Source: Ptychodera flava (Eukaryota; Hemichordata; Enteropneusta; Ptychoderidae). Taken from it: a DNA stretch of 64,000 nucleotides. Below are positions 35,101-47,342 of this stretch, piece by piece. The translations under genes and the position numbers were made by a program. Where the stretch lies: the NCBI RefSeq assembly GCF_041260155.1, contig NC_091947.1, positions 27,179,615-27,243,614 on the forward strand, in the 5' to 3' direction. The number at the start of each line of letters is the position of its first letter. The first letter of the stretch is position 1. Below the pieces are notes generated by a model. That model had not been told where the DNA came from, ran no database searches, and saw only the letters and a list, made by a program, of their open reading frames with translations.

Positions 35101-38100
35101 AAAAGTTTGTTTCTCTTCCTAGACATATTGCAAAAATGATGCGGTGACGCGAGTTTTCTTTCTTCTCAGTTCTTTTATTCTTCAACCAACAAGAACACGC
35201 AAAAACATGAAAACAACATAGGAATGCACGCAGATATAAATGCACAGCAGAGTTGTTTTAGTGTTTTTGTGTGGTTTGACGTTTAGTGCAGCAATGCACA
35301 GTTATGACAGCTTACATATGCGTACAATTTTGAATGGAATGTTAGTGTCAGTTATTTTGTTTACATTTCTGTTTTATACAGCATTGTGTTATGCACTATC
35401 GTCGTGTATTTTTGCGGTTTTTTTTATTTTATTTCCTCATGAGCAGAAAAAAGTTGACGCGGCGGGTATGAATCGACACGAGCGAGGATGAGAAACAAAC
35501 TCTTTATTTTATTTTATTTTTCTTGGCCTAATATGCTGAGTATTTTAAAGATAGAAATGCTAATTGCTAATGATCCATGAACTGTTCAATCGGCTTCTAT
35601 GATTTACTTGTACATTGTATCATCATTACAAAGGCTATTATTGGTTTCAGTATGAGCATTCACAGGTTGACACAGTTTGTTTATCTACAGAATTCACAAA
35701 ACTTACCGGTGTATATCCTTGTGCACACAACATTTCTTCTGCAATTACATTGAAACTATTAACCAGTCCACCAGTGGTACCCATGACAGCAACAAATATC
35801 AAAAATGGCCTGTTTTTCACGACCTAAAAATAGACAGAGGTTTCATGTCTGTTGCATTTGATTAATTCATCAAGTGTTTGTATGTAAATTGTTTGTAAAT
35901 TTTATTATTCCTCTTGCCACTTTTATTATATTCCCTTCGAAGCTTTCTATCCATCTTCCCCTTTTCTTGCCTTCATTTTCCAATTCATATTTATATCTTT
36001 ACTTTATATCAATTAGAGTTTTACACATTATAGAGACAGCTTGACAGTTTAGTTATCGCATCGTCTAATAAGATATTTGTCCAAGTAGGGTAAGCCCCTG
36101 ACAATTTTCTTTCTTTTTTTTTCTGGATACGCACTACTACCATTAGCTGTCCGTTTTGTTACAGTAATCGCCAAGGTTTTGCAGCTATGGTAATTGTGGA
36201 CTTTTTATCTAGATATTCAATATAAAGAATTATTTATAGGGTCATAGGAAAGGTTTAATTATGGATCCACCATTGCCACCTTTCTGTAGCACACAGATGC
36301 AGTACCTTCTTCCCATGGACTATGTTCTTTTCACCCATTGCTTCCCTACACATTATTGACACACATAGACACGCATGCACACATGTATATGTTTCCTTTC
36401 GTCTTTATGATTTTTGAAACTTAGAAACAACGATATAAATAAAAATCACTGACTAACAAAAGTGATCTATTGGACCGTTCTGTATATCAATACCTGTTTT
36501 AGTCCAATCCAATATGGTTGCATCTGTTCACCAGCACTTGGTGATGGTGGCGTTGGTGGCGCACTACTACACATGCAAAAGGTTGCCATCAATGCCCCAA
36601 GCACGGGAGGAATTGAATACACAAGTAGCTGTGTAGATTGCAAAACATCAAATTGTTGCGTAAAGTTTTTACGATAATGCATACATGTCACATGATGATT
36701 TAACAGTCAATATATAGCTAAGGCACTGCCAGACACCATGGTATTTTTTATTTTTTTTCGTTCTCGAACATGTCTCGACAGCTGGCTTGGTTAACACTGA
36801 TATTTGGTGGATCAAAGAACACAAACCTTAGAATCAATTAGAACATGGGTTTAATTAATTAATGAATTAGAACATGGCTTACTTTACGCTGATATAAGAT
36901 GTACCAAAGGACACAAATGTCATTATCAATTAATACACGGGGTATAGTCACTCGATAAACCATGCAGCATATGGTAATTTCTAATTTACTCTTTTATGGG
37001 GTCTTGTTATATACAAATATGCAGTTCCTCGTTTACTTTCACAACTCATGTCGAAGTGCTTAGATTCCATGTTGTCAACCCAGCCTGAATGTGACTTGTG
37101 TCAAACGCTTTTGAAGACATCTGAAATTTGGTCCTGACCTTGAATTCATTTGTCAACAATTACATACAAGGTGCATTGTCTCCGCAAAGTTGGTATTTTG
37201 TAGTTCAATATTTTAATGTATACCGGTATTTGCAACTAAAATATCAAAAACAATATAGGTTATTGACTTTTGAATGGCTCTTACTTACCAAGAACGGCAC
37301 ACCTCTATTCTGAATGATGATGGGAGGTATTATGTTACCGATGAAATATCCAAACCCAGACGTTGTTACCATAGTTGCAAAAGCTCGCTGATTGCTACTG
37401 AACCATTTCTCTGATACTTTTGCCGGGCAGCTGTTGAATATTGGATAGGCAATGGCACAGAGGACCTGGCCCGAGCACACCATGGGAAATGACCATGCTT
37501 GTGGTATGAACGGCAATACACTGATGCTGCGGACAATGCTACCTATGGCTGTCACCCAAGCACCGATCAGTATCTATAAAATGAAGTATTTAACATGACT
37601 TTTACTCACATTTGAACCTTCCTTTGTGTCATTTATTATCTACAGTCTTAATCAACGTTGGCTTTGACCTTTGACCATTTTCACATAATTTTATATAATT
37701 AATAAAAAATAAAATTTCACAAACCAACGATACAAATTTACCGGTATCTCCAGTATTGAAACTTACCAGTTTCAAACAAGCTTAATGTTTCACTGAAGTC
37801 TATCTGATAAAGCGTAGCTTGTAGAGTACAGTATATTGTCCCTTCAAAGATTTTTTTTAAATTCCTGGGCGGCTCGATTGAGGAATTCGATTATTTGTCT
37901 AGCCACATTGCCGCAGTTTTTTAACGTTCTGAACCATACTTTATTAGGGAAGTTTCATGCAGTTTTGTGGAGACAATACAAAATACTTACAGAAGGCCTT
38001 AGACCATATGTATCCAACAGCCACATAGCAACGAAACCCATGGGTATCGCAGAAATCAGGTACATCATGGAAAATAAATTGATGCTTTTGTTTGACACAT

Positions 38101-39361
38101 TGTAATATTGAGCTACTAAAGTGGCTGCTGGGCTGAAGGACATCATGAGCTGAAAAGGTAAAAAATCACACAACATCTGATTAATGCCTTGAATACAGCA
38201 TAAAACAAGGACCAAGCACGTTTTCCTAAGAACAGCCGTCCATTGCTTCCGATCCAGGACAACTCTTATGTGAAACACAGGAATGATATCGTTTGGCAGA
38301 GTTTAAAATTCGAATTAGATAATATTATGCCATGTAGTCCATGTAGATCACAGTAACTTAATTTTGAGTCGAAACGTTACTGGCCATTACAAAAATATAA
38401 AGGTCATACTCTGCCGATAAACATTTTTACAGGCCGGTTGTGAATTTTGAACTATTGCTGATAAGAATAATGCTTTATTATTCTGAAAACAAATGCTGTT
38501 TCTTGGTGCTGGATAAATTCATAGCAATTTTTGTTGACCCTTGTTTTCTCATATAGTAAAACCTTACCAATAAATCATGGATAACAGAGGTAAAGGCAAA
38601 GGTTGGTCACCGATAGTTTTATGTTTGGGTTCGAGCTGAAAAACGCTTGGTTATGGACTGCAAAAGTATGTCAATTTAATTAGTATTTTACTTGTTTTAT
38701 GATTAATGATGATTGATCGGTGTACGAGAACGAATCCGGGAGGTGGGAAGGGGGGGGGGAACGAACCCGGGAGAGGAGAGGGGAGGGCATGTAGGCACGG
38801 TGCTGATTTTTGAACTTCTATAATCTTACAAGAATTCGCTAGCCTATAAGCTTGTGTAGACTCATTTGAAACTTGTGGAGAAAAATAAGTTTAAGATATC
38901 TTATTTTTGTGAAAATTGTAACATTATCTTTTTTCCATTTAGTTAACAAAGACAATATCGATCAATTTGACGTAAACTTTTTTCCATTGAAACGTTTCCA
39001 TGGTGAATCATGCTTTCTATTTTGATTATAACTTCAATGATTTCCTACCGTAAGGCATAAGTAATAATTTTAAATTCCATTTTCAAGGTGAATATAATCT
39101 CAATAACTTTAGAGCATCTACTTTTTTGGGTCATTTCTTTTCTGTGGGGAAATGTAGTCTAGTTTAGACCAGTAAATAAGAATGATACTGTGAAATAGTA
39201 AGACGTACCAACTGACTTGAAAACGTCAAGAGTGAGACTAGGAAAAGTATAAACCATCTTCGTTTGTAAACCCTGTAGGTCGGTACAGTCTCAGGCGGTT
39301 CGTCAGATTTCAAGGATTGCTCTTCCTGGTTGGCAGCGTACATGTTGTCTTCATCCTCCAT
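32125..39361 (-). CDS. SLC49A3-like: SLC49A3 (MFSD7)-like major facilitator transporter, copy A, 9 coding exons
   Basis: Minus-strand exons: 39361-39209, 38149-37991, 37573-37289, 36628-36494, 35823-35707, 34897-34745, 34253-34096, 33471-33293, 32288-32125. All junctions are GT/AG and in phase; 500 residues. SLC49/FLVCR proteins are 12-TM membrane carriers, with heme or choline handled by some members; the SLC49A3 substrate is not well defined. Family marks are YKRRWFILFLVSLL at TM1, LDTYGLRPS after TM2, FNSCPAKVSEKWFSSNQRAF between TM4 and TM5, SAPPTPPSPSAGE in the central loop, VDKTKLFEES after TM8, VELAVEATYPVAEGTSLG near TM10, and CFKTDYKRLNAE after TM12. The TM11-TM12 loop carries an NNSS sequon. 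The short loop and the proline-rich central motif favour SLC49A3 over FLVCR1/2 or SLC49A4. Confidence 0.92.
32782..33240 (+). pseudogene. 5'-truncated LINE tail inserted in copy A intron 8
   Basis: Copy B lacks this 460-bp segment at the matching place (its sequence runs from GGGTAGTA straight to TATTCTGAATG). The plus frame 32792-33076 has the motif order of CR1/Rex-type RT tails: NNRLEKVIKKTSKVVGRKL, a run ending KRNAIFSDATYPLYKEF, then SGRFRVPFAHTH. The rest is 3' UTR-like. The insertion is antisense to the host gene and lies between exons 9 and 8. No clear target duplication was found. Confidence 0.65.
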
Positions 39362-41746
39362 ATTTTAAATCACATCAACTTTTACAACAGGAAATTGTTC
39401 ACTGAAAGGTTATTGCACTTTTAATGTAAAGTTGTATCATTCTTCCCATACGTTGATCGCTGCAGGACAATAAATGTCTGTAAATGAGAAAGAGAAAGAC
39501 CATGAAATTCTCGGTGACTCAAAGAAAATTCGAGGTCACAGTAGACAGAGTAGTGCACTCAGACTGTGCTTTGTATCATTTGTCATAAATGTTGAATAGT
39601 ATCATATTTTTGAAGGTCAAGGGTCACAGATGACACGCATTCTCAGCAGGTATAAATAATATTTTAATATCTTATCTTTAACGGGGGTTGAAGTGCTAAC
39701 AAACACTTCCAAAGAACGCACATTTATGAAAATTAATAGCAAGGTCAGTTGGGCAAACGTCAATGTTGTTGAAACTGTAGTAACGTGTTCGAGCTTTCTT
39801 TGGTGATGGCAATACATTTTCAAACTTTAAACAGCATCATTGACGAACTGTTTACAATGTTAAAAAAATGCTGATAAAATATATGAAGAAGAGATAAAAA
39901 CCTTGCATTCCCGTTTTAACAACTCACTTGTAAATATGTGTGTTAAATGAGGGAAATAGTTGATCACGTTTGCAGCTAAACATTTTTATGTATCTGTGAC
40001 TGAAACAGTATCAGCTTATACGTGGGTTGTTGTTTGTAATTATTTTCCCGTTATATGATTAAACAAGCCCAAGGAAATAAACTCCCAGCCTAATTGTCTG
40101 ATCGGTGTAGCCATAGTCAGTCAGTCGTTAGGGGCATTTCATCGGTTCACTGATGGATGCTGACTCATTCTTTTTAAGGCGGTGGTGAAAACCAATGAAC
40201 ACAAACGTTTTTCAACTTGACCTTGGACTAATAAAAGCTGTAAACGATTACCTAAATGTACTGGTGGGAATTGTATCATCAAGTATATATTCGCAAGTAT
40301 ATTTTGTTTTACACAGGCAACTCCATTGCATGCATATTGAAGCAAAATTCCAAGATAACCTCATGATGGTAAAAGTCCCATTGTTTTGTTAATGAACTAG
40401 CTGTTTGGTTTCTGGATAGCGTGCTTCAAAAGAATTGGAGAATGAAATGTCCCATATTTAATTGATTTCAGACTGATCACGTTATTTTTTTTTAATTTTC
40501 TGTGTGTTGGTACACTTAATTCCTCAAGCCCTTATATAACTCTTACTTTATTTCTCCTTCAACCGCCGACGTTTTTTCCAGACAGCCTCCTGAAATCAAA
40601 TAGTTCTTCCCCTTTTTGTGAAACAGCGTACTTTGACATAAACAAACGATAGTTTTATAACTAACCAACTGTCGAAAAGAAAACGAGTCATCAATGGTTT
40701 AACGGTGTACCTTTTTCTACATATATAACGTATATTTAGTGAGATAGTTTGACAAATAAAAAAGTATGTATATTTAAAGTCTAAGTCTCAATAAATTCTC
40801 ATGTACTTGTCAATGCGTATATCAGTACACAAAGCAACATAAATGAATATTGCAGATAAGCTTATTGGTAACAAGTGGCTGGGAACCGGAGTTCACGATG
40901 CTTTTTCCTTGGCGTGTACCTTTATCTAGGACTGTTAGGATCGCCCTTTCTCTGTATGTGACCTTGAAAAGCTTACTGACCGTATACATACCACCTACAC
41001 AAGCTCGACCTTGCTATAGACCCATTGCTTTACTTGATCGGGAGCGCAGCCAGCATTGAACAGGGCTGCTTTTGGTAGAACAAGGGAGGGGACGCTTACG
41101 CATAGGACTGCCTGCGCCGAACTGATTAACAAACAAGTGGGGCAGATAGCGCAGCCAACAGACTGACACTCCCGACATCCACCAAGGTTACTCTTGGGGT
41201 AGAGTAATCGTGCATACATACACATAGGGCTATATAAAAGCCCCACCACTGTCTTGGCATCCATACGGCCAACTTCAAGGTAGTGGCTACGGATCCGCGG
41301 CAATGCCCGTTCATAACTTTTCGGTAACTACGGTAGAGGCGCATTCAATGAAATCAAAACTCGCAAGAATACAAAGTACCCAATACCTGACCGTATTTTG
41401 TGTGAGACATTGACTGAATGCTTCGAGCCAGCATCGCTCCATTCCGATGAACACAACTACTTACCACAATACAGGTCAAATGATTGTAAAACGGTGACCT
41501 TGATTGTTGTTGCTGTACATCACCAAGCACACACAGCCCACAGCGCAACCCGTTGCGGTTCCGTAGCCCACACCTTCCGATGGGAACACGACGTCGCCGG
41601 AGGAACTTGTTTACTACGGAACTGCAGCAGAGCAACACATTACACCATAATGAGGCTTTAGTGACAAATACGGCAAAAACCCATGAAATCAACTGCGTGA
41701 GCAGATCGTCAGAGATCTGTGGTGATAACTCTTGTATGACGGTGTG
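39362..41746. other. Copy A upstream flank with predicted 5' UTR exon boundary
   Basis: A strong minus-strand acceptor, TCTTTCTCTTTCTCATTTAC then AG, places the start of the first coding exon at 39477, 116 bp before the ATG. The same site is kept in copy B at 54748. A non-coding leader exon therefore probably lies further upstream in the duplicated flank, but its position could not be fixed. No other gene is visible. Confidence 0.4.
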
Positions 41747-42300
41747 GAGCTGCCAAATGGGGCCGTAACCCCCGATTTGAATAATTCACACGGATACCCA
41801 CTTTGCATAAATGCGATATAAAATTAGAAAACTTAAATGATAACTACTCTAAAAATAATTTTAAACTATCGAGTAAGATATCAAAGGAAAGGTATTTGCA
41901 TGTAGAATACAAAATTGATATCCATAGAGATACTCAAAATGACTTTACTGAAATGTGTTCATATTTATATTGAAAGAATATTTAACAATATTTTCAAAAT
42001 GTTGACACATACAGCCACATCATACAGCTACACCACACGTCATTTGAAAGCCTATTACCTCTTCGTCTCGAAAATTGATGATTTTGAGCTGCCAAATAGG
42101 GTCGTAACCCTAATGTGCATAATTCACACTGGTACCTAATTTGCTAAAAATCCGATATAAAATTACAAAATTCTATCGTTATTACTCTAAAGATACTTTT
42201 AAACTGTAGGGTGATAAATCAAATGAAATGCATCTGCATATAGAATAGAGTTATGAACTTCAAAATGTTCTTATTGAACATTTTCATTCAAATCGTGAAT
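41747..42300. repeat. Tandem repeat of about 339 bp, copy A (2 units, second partial)
   Basis: GAGCTGCCAAATGGGGCCGT (41747) recurs as GAGCTGCCAAATAGGGTCGT (42086), each followed by AACCC, TTGAATAATTCACAC-like or TGCATAATTCACAC-like sequence, GATATAAAATTA, CTACTCTAAA-like and CATACAGC blocks. Copy B has three units at the equivalent place. Confidence 0.75.
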
Positions 42301-42576
42301 ATCTTGAGACTTATTTTGATATTCATAAAAATTGTGTAGTAAATACGAATGATGCTTACATTATGGAGAATAAATATCTCAACTATGTTTTGCATTTGAC
42401 TTTTGTTTGTTAGGGATACGCACACCAGGATCTTTCCTCGTCTTATTCCCATATAGCTGAACAACAAGAACATATAAATAGTTGTGTGTTGGATAGCCCT
42501 TAGCATTATTGATGTCATTTTAGTTTGAATTTCTCTATAAATCTTGTTTTGATGGATAATCACTTGTTACCATTTG

Positions 42577-42765
42577 TCAGTGTATATTATGTTTGGCTGT
42601 TTTATGTAAAGTGTTGATTAGCCACATGTGGCAAATGTAATAAAAGGAAAGCGACTCCACACATCGTTCATATCTTCGTTGCTTTGCGTTGTGTATATGA
42701 TATTGTGTATATGGTAAGGGTATATTATGTTTGGCTATTTTATGTAAAGTGTTGATTAGCCATGG
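42577..42765. repeat. Direct repeat of about 50 bp, spaced 137 bp (copy A)
   Basis: TATATTATGTTTGGCTGTTT, TATGTAAAGTGTTGATTAGC and CCA occur at about 42584 and again at about 42721 with few changes. The same pair exists in copy B at 58656 and 58793, so the repeat predates the segmental duplication. Confidence 0.7.
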
Positions 42766-42944
42766 CGAGTAATCCAGGTTACAGTAAAATACTAACACCA
42801 CTGCGGTACCTCCTTTCAAAAATGCACAAAATACCGCCCACCAGGAAATAAGTTGCAGTCCAACCTTTCACATATCAGATATACACATACGGGGGTTGTG
42901 GGTTCGAGTCCAGCATAGGTCAGTTTTCATACGTCAATGTATTT

Positions 42945-42948
<4 letters not shown>

Positions 42949-43032
<84 letters not shown>
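42949..43032. repeat. (TA)n microsatellite
   Basis: About 84 bp of uninterrupted TA, located about 145 bp beyond the right edge of duplicated copy A. No equivalent tract follows copy B. Confidence 0.95.
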
Positions 43033-43035
<3 letters not shown>

Positions 43036-43697
43036 CCCTGTTTTCGAAACTTGAAATAGATGGTCTGCCTGTTTTTGTTTTTCCCAATAATGGAGTTGCC
43101 ACGCTTTGAAGTCCGCACCAAAACACGCAAATAATTAGAGGTGAAAATACCGGTAGCTAACTTTTCCCATCTCATGTGAGGCACATAACCAGAAAAAACT
43201 AATCTATAGAACGCCTGTCCTAATTGCTATTAAAAGAGGAAGTGTCACTCCTTCCGAAGTAAACAGTTTATGCACCTACAAGTGAAAATTGACCTATGCT
43301 GACCTTGCTTTCCAATCCCAAACAGTAAAAGTGGCGGCGCTCTCACTGTAGATCGTTCTGCTGTCTTCATTTATCTATACTGCCATTTCGATCACAAGCT
43401 CACGATATACAAATGGATATGAACTGTTTCTGTATGTCGTGCTAACCCATTCTCATTCAGGTCATCATTTTCAAAAGAACACGAGTTATATGAGTAGGTA
43501 AGCTCTAAATACCTTTAGGGTACAGTCAAACTACAAGTCAGTGGTTTTGTCATATTATATTAAGTACAAACAAACAAACAATAAAATAAGCCTTATCCTT
43601 GAAGGTAAGCTTACCTGCACAAAAAGTCTAAAACTATCTCAGGGGGTGATATCTCATTATTCTAAAAATTACGATTCACGGTTTTCAAAATTTTAAT

Positions 43698-43728
43698 TTC
43701 ATTCATTCATTCATTCATTCATTCATTA
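43698..43728. repeat. (TTCA)n microsatellite
   Basis: Seven to eight copies of the tetranucleotide TTCA in a row. Confidence 0.9.
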
Positions 43729-46549
43729 CGTATTCAACAACCTGTTAGACTTCAAATCACGTTTCAAAGCAATCCTGTTCAGTGATTGGATTTTGAGAAG
43801 GAAATAATGAGCAGTAAGGACCTGCAAATCAAATTACAAAGCAATCTGACGAATAGTTTCTGAGAAGATAAATATTTTGTCCCACGGGGCAAAAGTGAAA
43901 TTTTAAACATAGTCAATAAAGTATATACAATATTGCTGGAAACAAGATATCGATATTATATCTCCCTAAGGTACCTTCAAATCAAAAACGAAAATAGATT
44001 GACTTAACCATAAGGCAAAGTTGAGGATTTTTCCCATTCATTTACTTGAATTTTAAGAAACTGCCACTGTATTCAACACTTAACGGTCCCCGAGTCGCAG
44101 TATGACTGTGGATTAAATTATGAGTCTCGAATGATAAACAAGTCATGCACAAACGTCAGACTCTCGATCGCTTACTTGATGCTTTGTGCTCTTAGGGTTT
44201 TAAGTATACGGCAACGCAAAAGTAAAAATATTATTTTCTATTTACCTTCATGTTGCAGGGTAAGGAAAGACAGTTTTCCCGTCTTGCTTTTCTATATACA
44301 TTGCATAGTAATGCGTCATACTCTTTTTTATTGCGGTGGTTCACGTTGCTTTCTGAAAGATCTAAGCTCTCAAACATGAGGGTAACTGGTCAAGGCCGGA
44401 CAATTGGTATTTCCTGTAGTGTAGAGTTTTAAGACATTCCTTTAAAAAATACTTCTCGATTGTATGAAGGGAAAATGTGTGTTGCTGACTAAACAATGAA
44501 GATACACAGTTATTATTTATCAACGGCCCTTGTAAAACTGCCGAGTCATCTTATCGCAGCTTCTTTTGTTGTACAACTTGCTACTTTATATTGAAAGCTA
44601 GCACAGTGACACCACCTTTAGAATGTTTAAAATGACTTCTCTTTCAAAGTCTTTTGTGAAATGTTCAAGAAAGTGACAATAAAACAGCAATGTCTTTCTT
44701 GCATTTCCAGATGCAAACCAATGAAATTGGACGATACTGCACGAACCATTGGTGCAGTCTGGTTCCGGGCACCGATTTCCACTGCTTTCTGCGCTTTGCT
44801 AACAAAAAAGGGTTCGAAAAAAGCAGTAATTTTGACAAGATATTGGTCATTCGGCGTCACACTGTTTATTGAATCCATAGGGAACTTTATAATCTGGATG
44901 TTGTTATTGTTTTATTGTCATTTGCTAATAAAAATAAAGAACACAAATGTGCTGTTGCTATTGTTCAGATCATATTGAGATCGTTGCAAATAATGTAAAG
45001 AACATCATATTATTACTGGCTTCAATTGCTATAAGTACCGTTGACTGTAGATATTGAGTACAGGACCGACCGGTACATTTCTTCCTTTATATTACACAGA
45101 ACGAATTTTTTACTTGTTTCCCTTTGAAAACAACAAGGAGAATCAGATACATGTTCAATATGTATAGTACTCTTTTTGTCATTTCAATTGAACATGTATC
45201 TATAATAAGATGTATATTTGTATCCAGTTTCTCCAAGAAAGGGCTGATGGCCTTATGGTGAATAAATAACAATAACTATACAGATTGCAGCAGACAATTG
45301 GCAATTGGCTATGCAGATCTTTGGACAGCGCCATTATAAATCTGCAAATCATATTTTGAAAAGAGTTGAAACATTAATACATGCTGATACTGGCATTTAA
45401 TAGAACAGGATCCAGAATAAATTTTATGTTTCATATGTTTCGAAAGAAATTTTGAACAAACAAAGAAGTTATGTACAAATAAATCATGCTTCCTCCGGCG
45501 GATGTAAAAAGTTACTAAGTGTGCCATTTAAATACTGTAGTGTCAATATCATAGAAAACAGAATATCATAGAAAGACACTGTTACATTTATGCTAAATAT
45601 TGAATATCATTATGAATATTTTGTTAACATTTATAAAATAGACCTTGCCAATGGACTTTCAGTTTATTTTGGGTGATTGATATTTTTGTAATATCTAGTA
45701 TTCAATTTGTTTATCTGTGGCTGACAGAGAAAGATATAATGTATCTACTTGTCCTTTTAATTATTTATCCTTACAACCTCAATATTATCTGCATTGTAAA
45801 CTGATCAGCTTCAGTGTGTTTTTGGACAGGTTTTTTAAAATGCAAATTGGAAATTACTTTATAATGAGACTGTGGAATTACATCTTGTATTCTTAATATC
45901 AGAAGCATGGTTCTTCAATGTTTTCTGTTTATTAACCAAACTCAATGAACTATTGAATTCTAAGCAATATTAATTCATGTATGATACATTTGCAGTAAGA
46001 TCCTCTACCACAGTAACAAAGTAATATCTGCTGTTTTATAAAAAATACACAGTAATTGTCCCCACAAAGAGTTCCATACCAAGCCAAGTAGGTTAACATT
46101 GCATAGGGTTTGGCCAAATCCACGCTACTCTGGAAAAATACTACGCATGTGTATGTGTGTGCGTGTAAGTATGTGAAGTATGTGTGTACGCAGTCTGGAT
46201 TACTCCACGAAGTATGTTGAAAAAAACCATCATTCAGTTTTACAGCAAAGCAGGTAACACTAAATAGAATAGTGTAAAAATGGATATATATAAATAGTGA
46301 ATGATCACAGAGTCTATCATGTACTGCATTCCGTTTTACAATGAATATTCAGTGCGACAGATAGTTGATACACAAAGAACAAAAAAAAAATATTGGTATT
46401 GGTCATTGGCTTTAATTCTAACTCCGTTTCAAGTGTGGTATGTGTAGTGCTCATTGAGCAAATATCATGTACTGAATATTGCAACTTGAATGAGGTGTTA
46501 TCATCTGTTTCCACCGTTTTGAAGTAACTTTAGATTGTGGTACCATTGG

Positions 46550-47059
46550 ACAAAATGCTGAAACTTACAAAAACACAGTGCCTGGAATAAACTTCATCAA
46601 GTTGCATCTCACAACTACTTGATATGACTTTCTCATCCATTTCCGACAATCTTTTCAATTCCAATAATTGTTTCAAAATCAACTTTTTTGATCTTATACT
46701 GCACTCAAATGCCTTAATGGCCTTCTGAAATTTCAAATGTTGCACTCGATTATGGAACATCCACACTTTCAGCAGAGCAAAGTGGGAATGGAAATGTATA
46801 CCAGTAATCTTATTTGCTGTGTTTTAATGGTCTGAAATGGATCTGAATATACTTGAATTGAATGTGGATGTTATGAGGTTATTGCGAAAATACTGCAAAG
46901 GATGCACAAGGACATTGGCAGAGAGTATCGCTCGACGCGAATCGGAGGGCGATGTGCAAACATGGCATTTGACAACTCTAAATATTTGGAAAGTTTCAAA
47001 TACCTGTCTTTGCGGCTTTCCAGATATACATTTTGTCTATTTTCTCGAACAGCTGCCAT
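46550..47059 (-). other. Two exon-like open segments, unassigned
   Basis: On the minus strand an ATG at 47059 opens MAAVRENRQNVYLESRKDRY and about 40 further polar residues. A second segment (about 46766-46553) encodes helical, charged sequence such as QHLKFQKAIKAFECSIRSKK and QLLELKRLSEMDE. It is preceded by a pyrimidine-rich tract with a possible AG acceptor near 46768 and followed by a strong donor, TTTTT/GTAAGTTTC, near 46551. The two could be exons of a small gene, but no unambiguous junction joins them in phase and no family is recognised. Confidence 0.2.
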
Positions 47060-47342
47060 ATCTGTCTCTCTCAGAGATTATACTGACATCTTGGCCGTGT
47101 GTCACGTTGATATTGCACTTCCTGCTTGAAAGGGGTGTATTCAAAGTGACACAGAAACTGTTCACAATTCATATAATGTTATTTTGTTAACCGGCTACCA
47201 GAATCGATCAAACCTGGCATTTCAGGAAGACAGTAAAATTGGAGTTACTGATACAATGTGTACAGTAGTATAAGACAACAATCAGAATTGACTTGATCCT
47301 TAGTTCATATTGAGTCTGTGCATGCAGTAAACCAGACTAATG

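Larger units (their letters stand above)
32000..42803. repeat. Segmental duplication, copy A (about 10.8 kb)
   Basis: From about 32000 to 42803 the sequence aligns in the same order and orientation with about 47200-58871, introns and flanks included. By eye most aligned lines agree at roughly nine positions in ten. The copy contains a full SLC49A3-like gene and about 3.4 kb upstream. Differences from copy B include a LINE tail (32782-33240) present only here. The left edge is fuzzy; the right edge is where both read ACTAACACCA and then diverge. Confidence 0.9.
42804..47199. other. Unique spacer between the two transporter copies
   Basis: This 4.4-kb stretch has no counterpart beside copy B. 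It contains a (TA)n tract (42949-43032), a TTCA tetranucleotide run (43698-43728) and a GT-rich patch (46149-46190). No complete gene is recognised. Two minus-strand open segments with exon-like traits (46550-47059) are noted separately. Confidence 0.55.

Noticed and set aside
41224..41240. TATATAAAAG box in copy A upstream flank
   Set aside because: It is on the strand opposite to the transporter gene and is changed to TATATAACT in copy B, so it is unlikely to be the shared promoter.
44627..44978. Overlapping plus and minus frames of 83-105 codons
   Set aside because: No recognisable motif, no matching splice partners, and both strands are equally open, which suggests chance.
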